From NCBI GenBank assembly GCA_950106755.1, contig OX467088.1:14430001-14494000 (forward strand): a DNA stretch of 64,000 nt. The letters run 5' to 3'. The notes under the pieces are model-generated. The model saw only the letters and a program-made list of their open reading frames with translations. It ran no database searches and had not been told where the DNA came from. Positions 11,761 to 22,752 of this stretch are shown in pieces. The position numbers and the translations under genes were made by a program. Positions within the stretch are counted from its first letter, which is position 1, and every line of letters starts with the position of its first letter. The stretch comes from Climacium dendroides (taxonomy: Eukaryota > Streptophyta > Bryopsida > Hypnales > Climaciaceae).

Positions 11761-12283
11761 TCATTCATTTGTGGAAGCAAACCCCAGCAGCAGGCTCCGT
11801 CAAAGGCATCCCTAAGGGTTAGTAAGTGTTTAGGTTTTTAATTTGGGGTGTGGTTTGCCTCTGATATCATTCGGCTTCTCATAAGAATGAGCAATCATTT
11901 GACCTGTCATTTGAGTATTGTAGAGTGTATCCTAATGCTTATTAGATGAGTAGTGGTAGAGATTCTATTTTCTTTCAGAAACAAGTGATCGAACTCCCCG
12001 CAGTTTATGAAGGCTAGATACTGTACACTCAAGTGATCGCGCTTTGTTCACTCAAGTACTCATGCTTTGTAATTATTACGACTTTGTCTGTTGTTCACGC
12101 TTTGCTTTGTACAATTTTTGTGCTTTTTAATTTTTTTAATGTTAAAGAATTGTAAATCTCAGTGAACGAATCGCCTCCTTCCCCTCGTTGCCAGGGTTTA
12201 AGCAGGGTTTTACAGGAGCTGGGAATTCAGTTGGAGTCTGGGTGAGCTCAGTTGAGAAGAGGATTGTGAGTGAGCTCAGGAAG

Positions 12284-15200
12284 ATGGGGACAACCAATCC
12301 GCTTGCAATACCGGCAAACAACATTATCTGCTCGCTCGCTGACCCGGAGGGTCGTAGTTTGGGAGCTCCGCTTGACCTTCCGCAGGATGCAGGTCCCAAG
12401 GAGCTTTACCTCCTCATCAACAACCTTCTTCAAAATGTAAATCCTCTAGTTCTCGTTGCGAATTGCTCCATGAATTGTGCGCGACCTCTGAATGGGGAAT
12501 GAGGGGTTAGGGTTTGTTGTCTCACTGCTCATGTGCTTTCTCTGCTGTTTTCAGGAAGAGAAGCTGCCTTACGCATTTTACATCTATGATAAAGAACTCG
12601 TTGGAAACCTGGGTGCCCATCTGCTGCAAAATAAAGGTGGACCAATGCTTTGCTGCCGTCCAGCAATTGTGATTTTGATTTTTTTTCAGGAGGGATTCAT
12701 CTGGGTTCCTAATTATTTAGGGTTTGCGCTTAGACGTCTGTGTTTAGATTGACTGTCGTAAATTCTAGATACAATTCCTTGATGCAGAATTCTAAGAGGC
12801 ATAAACCTTGCCCAAGGCTTCTAAGAGAATGCAGTGGGCTATACCCTAACCCTACGCAAGATTTTCAAGAGGATACGGAGGTCTAACATTTCATGGTTGT
12901 TGCAGTGTCCGTGGAGCAGGTTCTAAAAATTGTGTATCAACCACAGGCTGTTTTTCGTATTAAACCTGTAACGCGTTGTTCTGCTAGCATCCCTGGTGAG
13001 TGTCTACATCACATACGGATTGGGCTTAGGGTTCAGGGTTTAAGGGCACTTCCATGTCTGGTTACTCTAACACCTGTTTTAATCTGTTTTTGCTACAGGT
13101 CATTCGGAAGCAGTGTTGTCTGTGCAATTTAGTCCTGATAGTCGTATGCTAGCCAGTGGGTCAGGCGACACCACCGTGCGGTTTTGGGATATTTATACAC
13201 AAACGCCACTATTCACTTGCACCGGTAAGGTTTGAACTCTGCACAATTATTTACACGGAGTACGTGTTGCTTGACCTGTCTTTTAACTCTCTTTTTCCTC
13301 AATCAATGTATGAAATTTTACTTTTGCAGCCCTGACTTCTTGTTGAATTTACATGAGGCAAGGTAGAGTATACAATTTACGTCACTCTATACATTTCATC
13401 ACGGTAGAAGTTTGGTTTTTTGGAGATCACTATATAGCTTTGGAGAGATCACTTGGATAAATGAGCCAAATCTATTGTGATCAATTTTTTATCACAATGT
13501 ATGAGTTTCTTATGGAGTTTTTATTTGGGAGGTTGTAAACGGCTATAAGTGACAGTAGACAACCCCATTTCCACTCAAAGATCAGCGTCCATAGACGTTT
13601 AGCTCAGTCATGCCTACACCACTTCCTAATAAGTTCAACCAAGTGTATGAATAGATGAGTTGCTATTGGTAACAAGGTCAAGTATAGGAACGGGATCAGG
13701 TCCCTAACAGTTTCAGCATCCGTTCATTATGTGATTGAGATCAGCTGTGGTGGTGGAACAGGACATAAGAACTGGGTGCTATGCATAGCATGGTCACCAG
13801 ATGGCAAGATGCTTGTAAGTGGAAGCAAAGATGGTGAACTGAGGTTGTGGGAGCCTACAACAGGCAAGGCTATTGGCAATCCCTTGACAGTATGTTTCTC
13901 CTTCATTAACCCGTAGTAAGGAGTTTGGAAAGGTACTGATGTTAAGGATAGGTCTTCAGACATGATTTTTTACTCTTTCAGGAGCAGGTGATATGTCTAC
14001 TTTGAGTTGTGGGCCAGAATGTGCGCTTTCTGTGCCTAGTATGGAAGCAGTCTTCATGTGCTGGAGGACTTCTTGTTTTTTCCTCATTTGAGAAGCTATG
14101 TGTGATTCCAGGGGCACAAAAAATGGATAACAGCAGTTGCTTGGGAACCAGCCCATCTGCAGTCTCCGAGCCGACGATTTGCCAGTGCTAGTAAAGATGG
14201 TGATATTCGTATATGGGACACCACCCTGCACAAAACAATTATGTGCCTTACTGGTCACACACTTGCTGTAACGTGTGTCAAGTGGAGCGGCGAAGGCTTC
14301 ATTTATTCTAGGTGCGCACACTGAATGGATCTCACACTGGAAAGCTCTTTCTGCTTGTCCGCATGCCTAGATCGGAGTGAATTAAAGTTAAAGATACCTT
14401 ATGACGTTTGATGTGCAGTTCTCAAGATTGCACTATAAAGGTTTGGGAGACGACACAAGGAAAGCTTATTCGGGAGCTGAAGGTATTTTATCCTTAGATG
14501 CGATGGTTGAATACATATAGACTGTATCAGTCCTTGAGGTTTTGGGAAATTATTTCCATATTATGATTGCATCGAGCACATCTAGATGAGATTGCTTTAG
14601 CATGCGTATGATTGAAATTAGTGACGGTGCTGTTTGTGGAAATGGTGAATTTTAGCACTTTTGGATGAATGGTACATATAAAATTGTAGATTATATTCTG
14701 AATGTTTCATTTTGTTGTACTTTCGTTGAATCAGGGGCACGGTCATTGGGTTAACACATTGGCACTGAGCACGGAGTACGTATTGCGAACTGGAGCATTT
14801 GATCACACTGGAAAACAGTATAATTCTGCAGAAGAGATGAAAGAGGTAACTTTCTAAGTCATCATCAGTGACTCGTTTTGTTTTTCCAGTGATAGGATTT
14901 TATAGTGACTGAAGGCATGTCTTGTTCAGCCTCTGCTTGACGTGTGTACCATATCCTCATTGGATGCTTTTTACACAGCTTGTTAGAGTTCAGATTTGCA
15001 AGGACTCCTGCTTGGTGTTATGATGCTGGAAATTGTGCCTACAGCTCTCTCGCACAAGTGATCTGGAACTTTCTTGTGACACTGGGTTCATTTTAGGCAG
15101 CATTGGTTCGATACAAGGCAGCGAAACGTGATTCCCAAGAGCGTTTGGTATCAGGATCAGACGACTTCACTATGTTTCTGTGGGAGCCAGGAACCAGCAA

Positions 15201-17023
15201 ACAACCAAAAGCCAGAATGACAGGCCATCAGCAGGTAATGATGCGGCCCTTGCCTCTGATACCTTGGAAAATCACTGATGGGAAGTGGCATTTTTGTATG
15301 TAGTTGCATTTTAAATTTAGAGAATTCCAGGAATTTGTAGCTATCACCATAAAGAGAATCGTGCCCATGGGTAGGTCTCCTTAAGGTCACAATGATGACA
15401 AGGAGGCCTGTGCATAATACATCGAAAGGCCTTTATATGACCATTGTGATCATAGGGAAATCTCCACTTGAATAATGGGCATGTTTTTCTGTATGATGTT
15501 GTCCACAGTTCCTGAAAAAGTCTAATTTTATTGATAACCCTCTTAATTGTAAGTTTTTCAATGGAAGAATTATAGTGTCCTCTGTCCTGAAAGTAGAATC
15601 ATAGTTGTATCCTCTTGAAATCTGGGTTCCACCTCTGACTGGAAAGGTCTGTTGCGCAGTTGGTCAACCATGTGTATTTCTCTCCTGATGGACGCTGGAT
15701 TGCTAGTGCTTCATTCGACAAATCTGTCAAGCTCTGGGATGGATATACGGGAAAGTTTATTGCCACATTCCGCGGCCATGTGGGCCCTGTTTATCAAATC
15801 AGGTCAGCTGGATTTTTGATCTTCCTGGACCAACTAATTTTGTAGTTTTTGACACGCAAATCTGGAGTCTCAGTCAACTCATTGACCATGACCTAGATTA
15901 ACTCCCCAAGTACTAAGAAAAATCCTAATCGGGCCTCATGCTTTCTTTTGTTTTGTTCTGCGTAGGTCATGCAGATGCTTTTGTTGTTCAATCTTATTTC
16001 TTTATTGTATTAATTGTATTAATGCGCACGATGTTGTTCACTAATACTGGTTGTAAACAATTTGGCCCTTTTCAATCAAAATGGTCATTTTAAGCCATCC
16101 CGTTATGTGCCTGTAGATCTTGGAAAAGAACTTGATCCCTTTGCCTGTCCAATCTTGATTTTATCGCTGAAGTTCAGAATGGAAGCTTATTTTACTCGGG
16201 TCTCTAATCTTTTTGAGTGGTATGCAACAGTTGGTCTGCTGACAGCAGGCTATTAGTCAGTGGGAGCAAAGATTCGACAATGAAGGTGCACTTTTCTGAA
16301 CTACTTTTAATTATCTTGCTTTTGCAGTACTATTTCATGCTATTTCATCTATTCCAGAGTATGACTTCAGAATTAGCAGTTTAGCGGAAGTTTAAATGCT
16401 TTTCATGTTTCTGCAGATGTGGGATATGAGGACACAGAAGCTACGAGAAGATCTTCCAGGCCATGCTGATGAGGTAAATTCCCCAAAGTGTGAAGAAATC
16501 TTGGTTACTACTCTTATTTCAATTACTATGCCCTGCATTAATAACATTAACTTGCACTAGTCTGGATTATGTGCATTTGTGAGGCGCATCAATATGAGAG
16601 TTCGATGTATTTAAGATAGACCAGAGATAACAAATGTTTGATAACTCCTAAAGTTTTTGAATGCAATAGACCTTCAGAAACCACAAAGAAGCGTTCAGTT
16701 TTCCTCGAACTCTTGTAGCATTCATTTTGTGCATTTGATTTATAACAAATATCAATATTCAACTGGATTATTGCTGTTTGAATATGATTAAATTAATATG
16801 TTCACTTTAGTTAAAGTGGCTAAACCAAAATGAGGGAACGGAAATTCAAAAAATTCAAACTCTTTCATTAATTGAAATAAATGGCGTGATCAGACTCATT
16901 TTCATGTGCTGATATTAATGACAATGAATTGGCTTTCAGGTTTTTGCTGTGGACTGGAGTGCTGATGGTGAAAAGGTCGCCTCCGGAGGCAGGGACCGTG
17001 TTCTGAAGTTGTGGATGAGTTAG
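12284..17023 (+). CDS. NLE: Notchless homologue (NLE/Rsa4), WD40 ribosome assembly factor
   Basis: Nuclear factor for 60S subunit maturation. In known homologues the N-terminal ubiquitin-like NLE domain binds the MIDAS domain of Midasin/Mdn1, and the WD40 propeller docks on the pre-60S particle. Exons: 12284-12436, 12555-12636, 12906-12995, 13099-13224, 13762-13889, 14112-14311, 14419-14482, 14735-14845, 15097-15234, 15660-15802, 16231-16285, 16417-16473, 16940-17023, with all borders GT/AG. They sum to 476 residues, close to the usual ~475-485. The NLE domain (about residues 10-100) reads [30 protein letters not shown] and [22 protein letters not shown] repeats follow ([74 protein letters not shown] at the stop). 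I chose the ATG at 12284 because the family N-terminus is short; an in-frame ATG at 12188 would add 32 residues. Confidence 0.96.
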
Positions 17024-18514
17024 TTGTACTTGCAGTTGTTCCCTTGGAAAGCTAAAGGCCTGATGAGCAGGTACTTCTTTTTAAGCCAGTTTTAAGTGAA
17101 AGAACAGCCCATTCATAGATTTAATGACCAGTTGTAATTGAATTCAATGACGGCCCGCTTTCTTTTCAATATGGAGTAGATAATACTTAAATGAGAGGTG
17201 AGAGTCTCGAGTGTTGTGTGACATATTAGTGAGGGTTATACTAGTGGAACTAGATGCTAGAGTGAGTTTTCAATAGGTTGATTTTTCAGAATTATCCCTA
17301 CTTTCAAGGAGAGTCAATCAACAAGTTCAATCTGAGTTTTTAGAATAAAATTAGAAAAACAACCACCAAGGAGGCAAGATTTTGAGCATCTTCTTTGGTT
17401 TTTTATACGAGCCTGCCTCTTCCACTTTTCTTTTCTGGTATCCATAGTATAAGAGTGCTTTCAAGGGCATTAAGTGTCAATCTTGGTTTTTATGTTTTAA
17501 AACCAACAATTGGAAACCTGTAACAAATTCCAATTCTTGATGTACATTGATGTCCTATTGCCAAACTAATTTTCTTTTATGAAGAATGTTTAGAATGTAA
17601 ATCTTTTGGATGGAAGAAAGGGGTTGGAATGAGAAGGATTATGGATTAAGATTTGACTTGTTAATGTGATACCAAAAGAGATGTCTTGACTATAGTAGGT
17701 AAAGTGATAATTGACTTAGCATTACACTTGAAAGTATGATGTAATATGGCATGCTCAACTTCAAGTGCATTGCTTTCAAGGTTTGAAACTATGAAAAGGT
17801 ATTAAATTTGAGCTATAAGGTTTTCATATAAGGCTTAGAGCTATTAGAGTCAAGAAGATGGAATCCATTACACTTGTTACTATTTGTTATCACACTTGTA
17901 TGTAACTTTCATTTGTAGAGTACAATGTGACTTTCAGACTGTGAACTAGGATTGAAACTAGGTACTAAGTTTTTTTTGATAGTGATAATTTTTTCAAAAG
18001 CAATACTAAGAAAATGACAAGGAACATTTGGTGATAGATTCATTCTTTCTTAATGAATGAAATCACTGAATTGCTATAAAATTTTGAGACTAAGTTTTGG
18101 ATGAATGTCAAACTTTTGGATGAATATGTAAAAATTATCAACCTATTTTGGCATGTTTCACTCACTCCCACAAATTTATAGTACATAGATTTATCACTCT
18201 ATTGAAGGTGGTTGTTTTATAGTATAAAAATAATGAAATGTATGTCTAATTCTTGAGATTATTGATCTTCTTATTTAAAAGTGAGTTAATGTTATATGGT
18301 AGTTGTTAGTTGTTAAACCTAGTAAAATAAGGCCATTGCAATAGGGCAATTTTATCAAATTCTTGAATGAATTGCTTCATTTTTTTTTTATAGTATTTCA
18401 AAAGTCATTCATCAAACATTATTTGTCCTCAACATCATCTTAGGATTAATCCTTATATATCTATGGGGATTCTACATATGGTATTGTATTTGATTCTTTG
18501 AATACAAATTATAT
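17024..18514. other. Intergenic, AT-rich, 3' flank of Notchless
   Basis: Holds the presumed 3' UTR of Notchless, then AT-rich sequence without ORFs of note. No RNA gene or clear repeat was seen before the inverted-repeat element beginning near 18515. Confidence 0.45.
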
Positions 18515-19228
18515 ATTCTTCTGTCCTAAAATGATCTTCCTATTAGACAAAATATTCTAAATCAAGGTTGAAAATAACAATTAAGATTTTTTGTTTTGAA
18601 TTTTAAATAGAATGTGAAGCACTCCTACTTTTCTAAAAATTTCAATTATGAATAAGGGCCGGTTTATACTTGGCCCAAGGAAAGCACTCTTATTGGTTCA
18701 AACTTGGAGAGTTCTGGCTAGCTCTCAATCTGGCCCCAATTGGGACGAGGTTTTTGGTGGCTCGAACTCCCAGCTAGGGCCGGATTGGGGCCAAATTGAA
18801 CTCCTCCGTTGGATTGTACAAATCTCCACCATTTACTATGCAAAGTCTTTTGTTTTCTATTTTGGTGTGTGCTTGTTGATTGTGAGCTTAAGAAACTTCC
18901 ACCAATATGCATTACTAAATTTTTGGAGCTTGACTACTTGATCTGTTTTCAATATTTCAGTTTGGAAATTGGGAGCAGTAGGATGAGTTTGGGAGCTCTG
19001 GGGGTAGAAGTTTATACAATTTTATATAAATTTATTATAATATAATATATATTATTATAGTAATATATACAGTTTTGTTCATTTGATAAGATGTTCTATA
19101 AACCTGTTTTTAACTGAATATGAGATTTTAAAGCTTATTTGGTTTAATCATTTTTAATTAACTCAACATATGTTTATTTGGTATTTGGTATTTGGTACAT
19201 GTTTGTTTAGTAGAGTTGTTCTTAATTT

Positions 19229-19716
<488 letters not shown>

Positions 19717-19780
19717 AATTTGTTTCATATTTTTTAAATCTTTGTGTAATTAGTTATGGATTTTTTTAAGTTAAAAGGCA

Positions 19781-19801
19781 GTGGTCACTAAAAGTGACCA
19801 C
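19781..19801. repeat. Perfect 9-bp hairpin
   Basis: GTGGTCACT, three A residues, then AGTGACCAC. It lies inside the Harbinger-like element, just after dispersed-repeat copy A. Confidence 0.6.
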
Positions 19802-20035
19802 GTCCTAAAATGTGCTAGTACATTCAATAAAGCAAAATGTGCCTCTCCATCATGATCGCTCTTAGAGCATGGGTGCTTTTAGAGCAAACTATCTTATGCA
19901 TTAACTTATTTAATTTTTAAATAACATCATCATCTATTTGACTACAATGAAGTATATATGTTTTAGCATTAAACATGTTGATTACAAATGTATATTATAT
20001 ACATGGGGAAAAACAAAACATTATATTTTTTTATA

Positions 20036-20156
20036 TTTTCAAGTAAATAAATAAATAAACTTCTTTTTTATTTCAAGTAAATAAATAAATAAGCTTTTTT
20101 TTATTTTCAAGTAAATAAATAAATCAATTTCTTTTTTATTTCAAGTAAATAAAATA
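20036..20156. repeat. 34-bp minisatellite, four copies
   Basis: The block CAAGTAAATAAATAAAT followed by a T-rich stretch recurs with AAGTAAA at 20041, 20075, 20109 and 20143, an exact period of 34 bp. It lies inside the Harbinger-like element. Confidence 0.85.
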
Positions 20157-20431
20157 TATAGGAACAACAAAAAATCCTTTGTTTTTAATTAAAAAGAAAA
20201 GAAGGAAAAAATAAACATGCATGTTTTTATATTTTTTTTAATTGAGTATTGAGAAAATCCAAAAGCACATGAATTGGAAATTTGGCCCTAAAATCCAGCC
20301 TAAGGGGTTTACATTAACTAATGCTGGAATGAAAAGCTTGGGCCGGATTGAAGGCCAGATTGAAGGCCAAATCGAAGGCAAATCCGGCCAACCTTCCATC
20401 CGGCCTTAGGCACAGTATAAATCCACCCTAA

Positions 20432-21769
20432 CTTTTCAAAATGTTGTTAGAGGGCTTTGGAAGTGGGATTTTTGAACCACTTTAACCCCTAAAGGACCAA
20501 ATTGCATTTTTTGGCAATATAGTGATTTGGGGTAGCTCACTACAAATGGAATTTTTACTTTTTTTCTTTGAAATTTTCACACATATGTCTAGGGAGTAGT
20601 TGTAAAGCCCAACAATTTTTATAATTGTTGACTATATGGTTAAAAAGTTATTGTATGATATGTAATTTTTAGCATTTGGTAAGTAGCATGGGTAGCAAAA
20701 AACATTTTCTTAAAAATCATTTTTAAAAAAAATAAAAATTTAAAATTGGTTCTCTAGATTTATTTATACATAGAATGATTTGAATCATTTCATTTTGATT
20801 GAGATGAAAGTTATGAGGAATTTTAGTTGTGGGTAGTTTACAAATAGTTATAAAATGTCTATTCTAGAATAAACTTTGAAGTCCTTTATTTAACTCAATT
20901 TTCAATATTTTGAAAAAATAAAATAAAAACATTAGGTGTACAACATTACAACCATTGGGATTGGCATTTTTTAGTTCTATAAATAAATGTTTAACAATTT
21001 AGTATTTTGAATCATTCTCTATTTCTTTCTACTTTTTATTTTTTTTATATATATTGTACAATTCCAAATGATATAAAAAATTTCAAGAATATATCCAACT
21101 TGCCTTGAAGAATGAATCCAAAGAGTCACAACCATTTTGTACATTTTTTCATAATGATTTGACCTTGTGAAGTTCAGCCTAATGTTTTGTAGGGGTAGAA
21201 ATAGGATGTTTGCCACTTCAAACACTAATATCTTGCAATCTACATAGTAGAAATTTTTTAAATTTTTTCCACATCTTTTCAAACTAGCGTATTATAAGAC
21301 CCTACGATTACATGTGTTTAAAAATGTGTTTTTTTTCTAAAATTTGGTACTTGTATTAGGAATGGTAGTTTTGAAGCATTTTTGGTGAAAACATAGTAGA
21401 AAACCTTTAGGATTAATGGAGCACCATTGGCAAATCATTTTTGCAATTTCCAATGCTATGTATATTTTTTTATTATCTTCTTCAATCTTCGTATTGATTC
21501 CATATTGTCTTGTCTACATCATTGCTTCAAGCAAATATCTTCATAGGTTCTTGATCTCTATGGCCTTAGAGCCACTTAGGAGGCACCTAAGAGTCAATGA
21601 AGAGCCACCTAAAGGCCACCTACCAATCACTAGGTGCTTGGTCTAACCACACCAATCCAAAATCTACAATACATAATGGCTAAATGGAAATTCATAGGCA
21701 ACAAACTAGGAAATTCATTGTCCTAGACATCATCAAAAAGTGTGGGCCCTTCCTCTCATGTCATATCAA
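20432..21769. other. AT-rich non-coding sequence between the two element ends
   Basis: Sequence between the right end of the Harbinger-like element and the right Stowaway-like end. Only short ORFs without motifs (for example 21019-21282 -). Nothing further recognised. Confidence 0.4.
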
Positions 21770-21881
21770 GAAGATCATTTTGGGACGGAGGAAGTAACAA
21801 TATATGGCACAACATACACTATAAATTGACAACTAAACAATTAACATCTTCCATTTCAATGTCATTTGATTTTAAACCTTT

Positions 21882-21995
21882 GTAGAGTCAGGGGCTAGTG
21901 GAGCTTTATTGATTATTGGTGAAATGGACATCCCCATTTTTTAGGAATGGCCATTTGACTGATGATCAGTAGGCTCCACTGGCCCTCGACTCTAC
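21882..21995. mobile_element. Foldback MITE, 114 bp
   Basis: Nearly the whole segment folds on itself. It starts GTAGAGTCAGGGGCTAGTGG, and its end read on the minus strand is GTAGAGTCGAGGGCCAGTGG. Similarity continues inward through AGC, ATTGAT/ACTGAT and AAATGG to a small loop. It is a typical non-autonomous hairpin transposon; I could not define a target-site duplication. Confidence 0.6.
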
Positions 21996-22090
21996 ATGGA
22001 AGCCCACCCTTAATATGCTTAAATACGACTTCATATAATATGGAAGGAGTAATACTGATTCAAATTTGGAGTGTCATGAGGTAGGATTTT

Positions 22091-22218
22091 CTAAAATGGC
22101 TCAGGCTCTAAAATAACTTCACATCCTTAAATGAATGTACACAATTTGTACATGTTGCTTTTTCATAGCCTTCAACAATCTACAGATAGTGTACATTGTA
22201 GAACGTGAGCCATTTTAG
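22091..22218. mobile_element. Short inverted-repeat element, 128 bp
   Basis: CTAAAATGGCTCA at 22091-22103 and its perfect complement TGAGCCATTTTAG at 22206-22218. Inner ATGTACAC/GTGTACAT-like stretches add weaker pairing. Possible MITE remnant, directly downstream of the 114-bp foldback. Confidence 0.4.
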
Positions 22219-22476
22219 AGCCCTGTACCATTTCAACTTCAAAATTTTATAACTAATTCCACAAAGCTCCAAAAAATATGAAACAACTTGGGTTAGATGC
22301 CAATTCTTTTTCTCTTTCAAGAAAAATTCACTGAAAAATATTTCAAGAAGCTTCCCCTCCCCAAAATTCAGTATCGGCCCTTAAATAGTCCATTTATGGA
22401 CCTCCTACCTTATATCATTGAATTCCACTTAGCATGAAAGTTCAGTTCTTATCGAGGGTAAGGCAGCCGTTGGCAA
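22219..22476. other. Upstream region of SMG7
   Basis: Non-coding sequence between the foldback elements and the leader hairpins of the SMG7-like gene. No TATA box or other core motif could be assigned with confidence. Confidence 0.4.
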
Positions 22477-22500
22477 TACCGGTAACCGTAGTTACCGGTA
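22477..22500. promoter_or_regulatory. Perfect 10-bp palindromic hairpin upstream of SMG7
   Basis: TACCGGTAAC, loop CGTA, GTTACCGGTA. A further partial copy (GTTGCCGTAGTTACCGGCAG, 22501-22520) follows at once. It could be a binding site for a dimeric factor or a transcript hairpin; no family motif recognised. Confidence 0.5.
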
Positions 22501-22556
22501 GTTGCCGTAGTTACCGGCAGTCCAAGAGCTTCCCCTTGCAAATTCGTTTCGGCTAT

Positions 22557-22590
22557 GGCATTGCAGAGATTTTCACTTCTCTGCAATGCC
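22557..22590 (+). promoter_or_regulatory. 13-bp leader hairpin containing the upstream AUG of SMG7
   Basis: The left arm GGCATTGCAGAGA (22557-22569) pairs perfectly with the right arm TCTCTGCAATGCC (22578-22590) over an 8-base loop. The ATG at 22586-22588 in the right arm opens an ORF running to 22816 in genomic sequence. That ORF overlaps the SMG7 start (22753) in another frame. Confidence 0.6.
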
Positions 22591-22752
22591 GTTACTTGTA
22601 GACAATATTTGCGAGACTCCCTTTCTGTCCGACCGATTTCTGTCCATTTCTCTTGAGGCAACTGATGTGGACAATCAACTGGTGCTCAGAATCACCTTGC
22701 ACCAGCTGAAAACAACAATTTCTGCAACCCGAGAAGAATTTCCAGAAGAACG

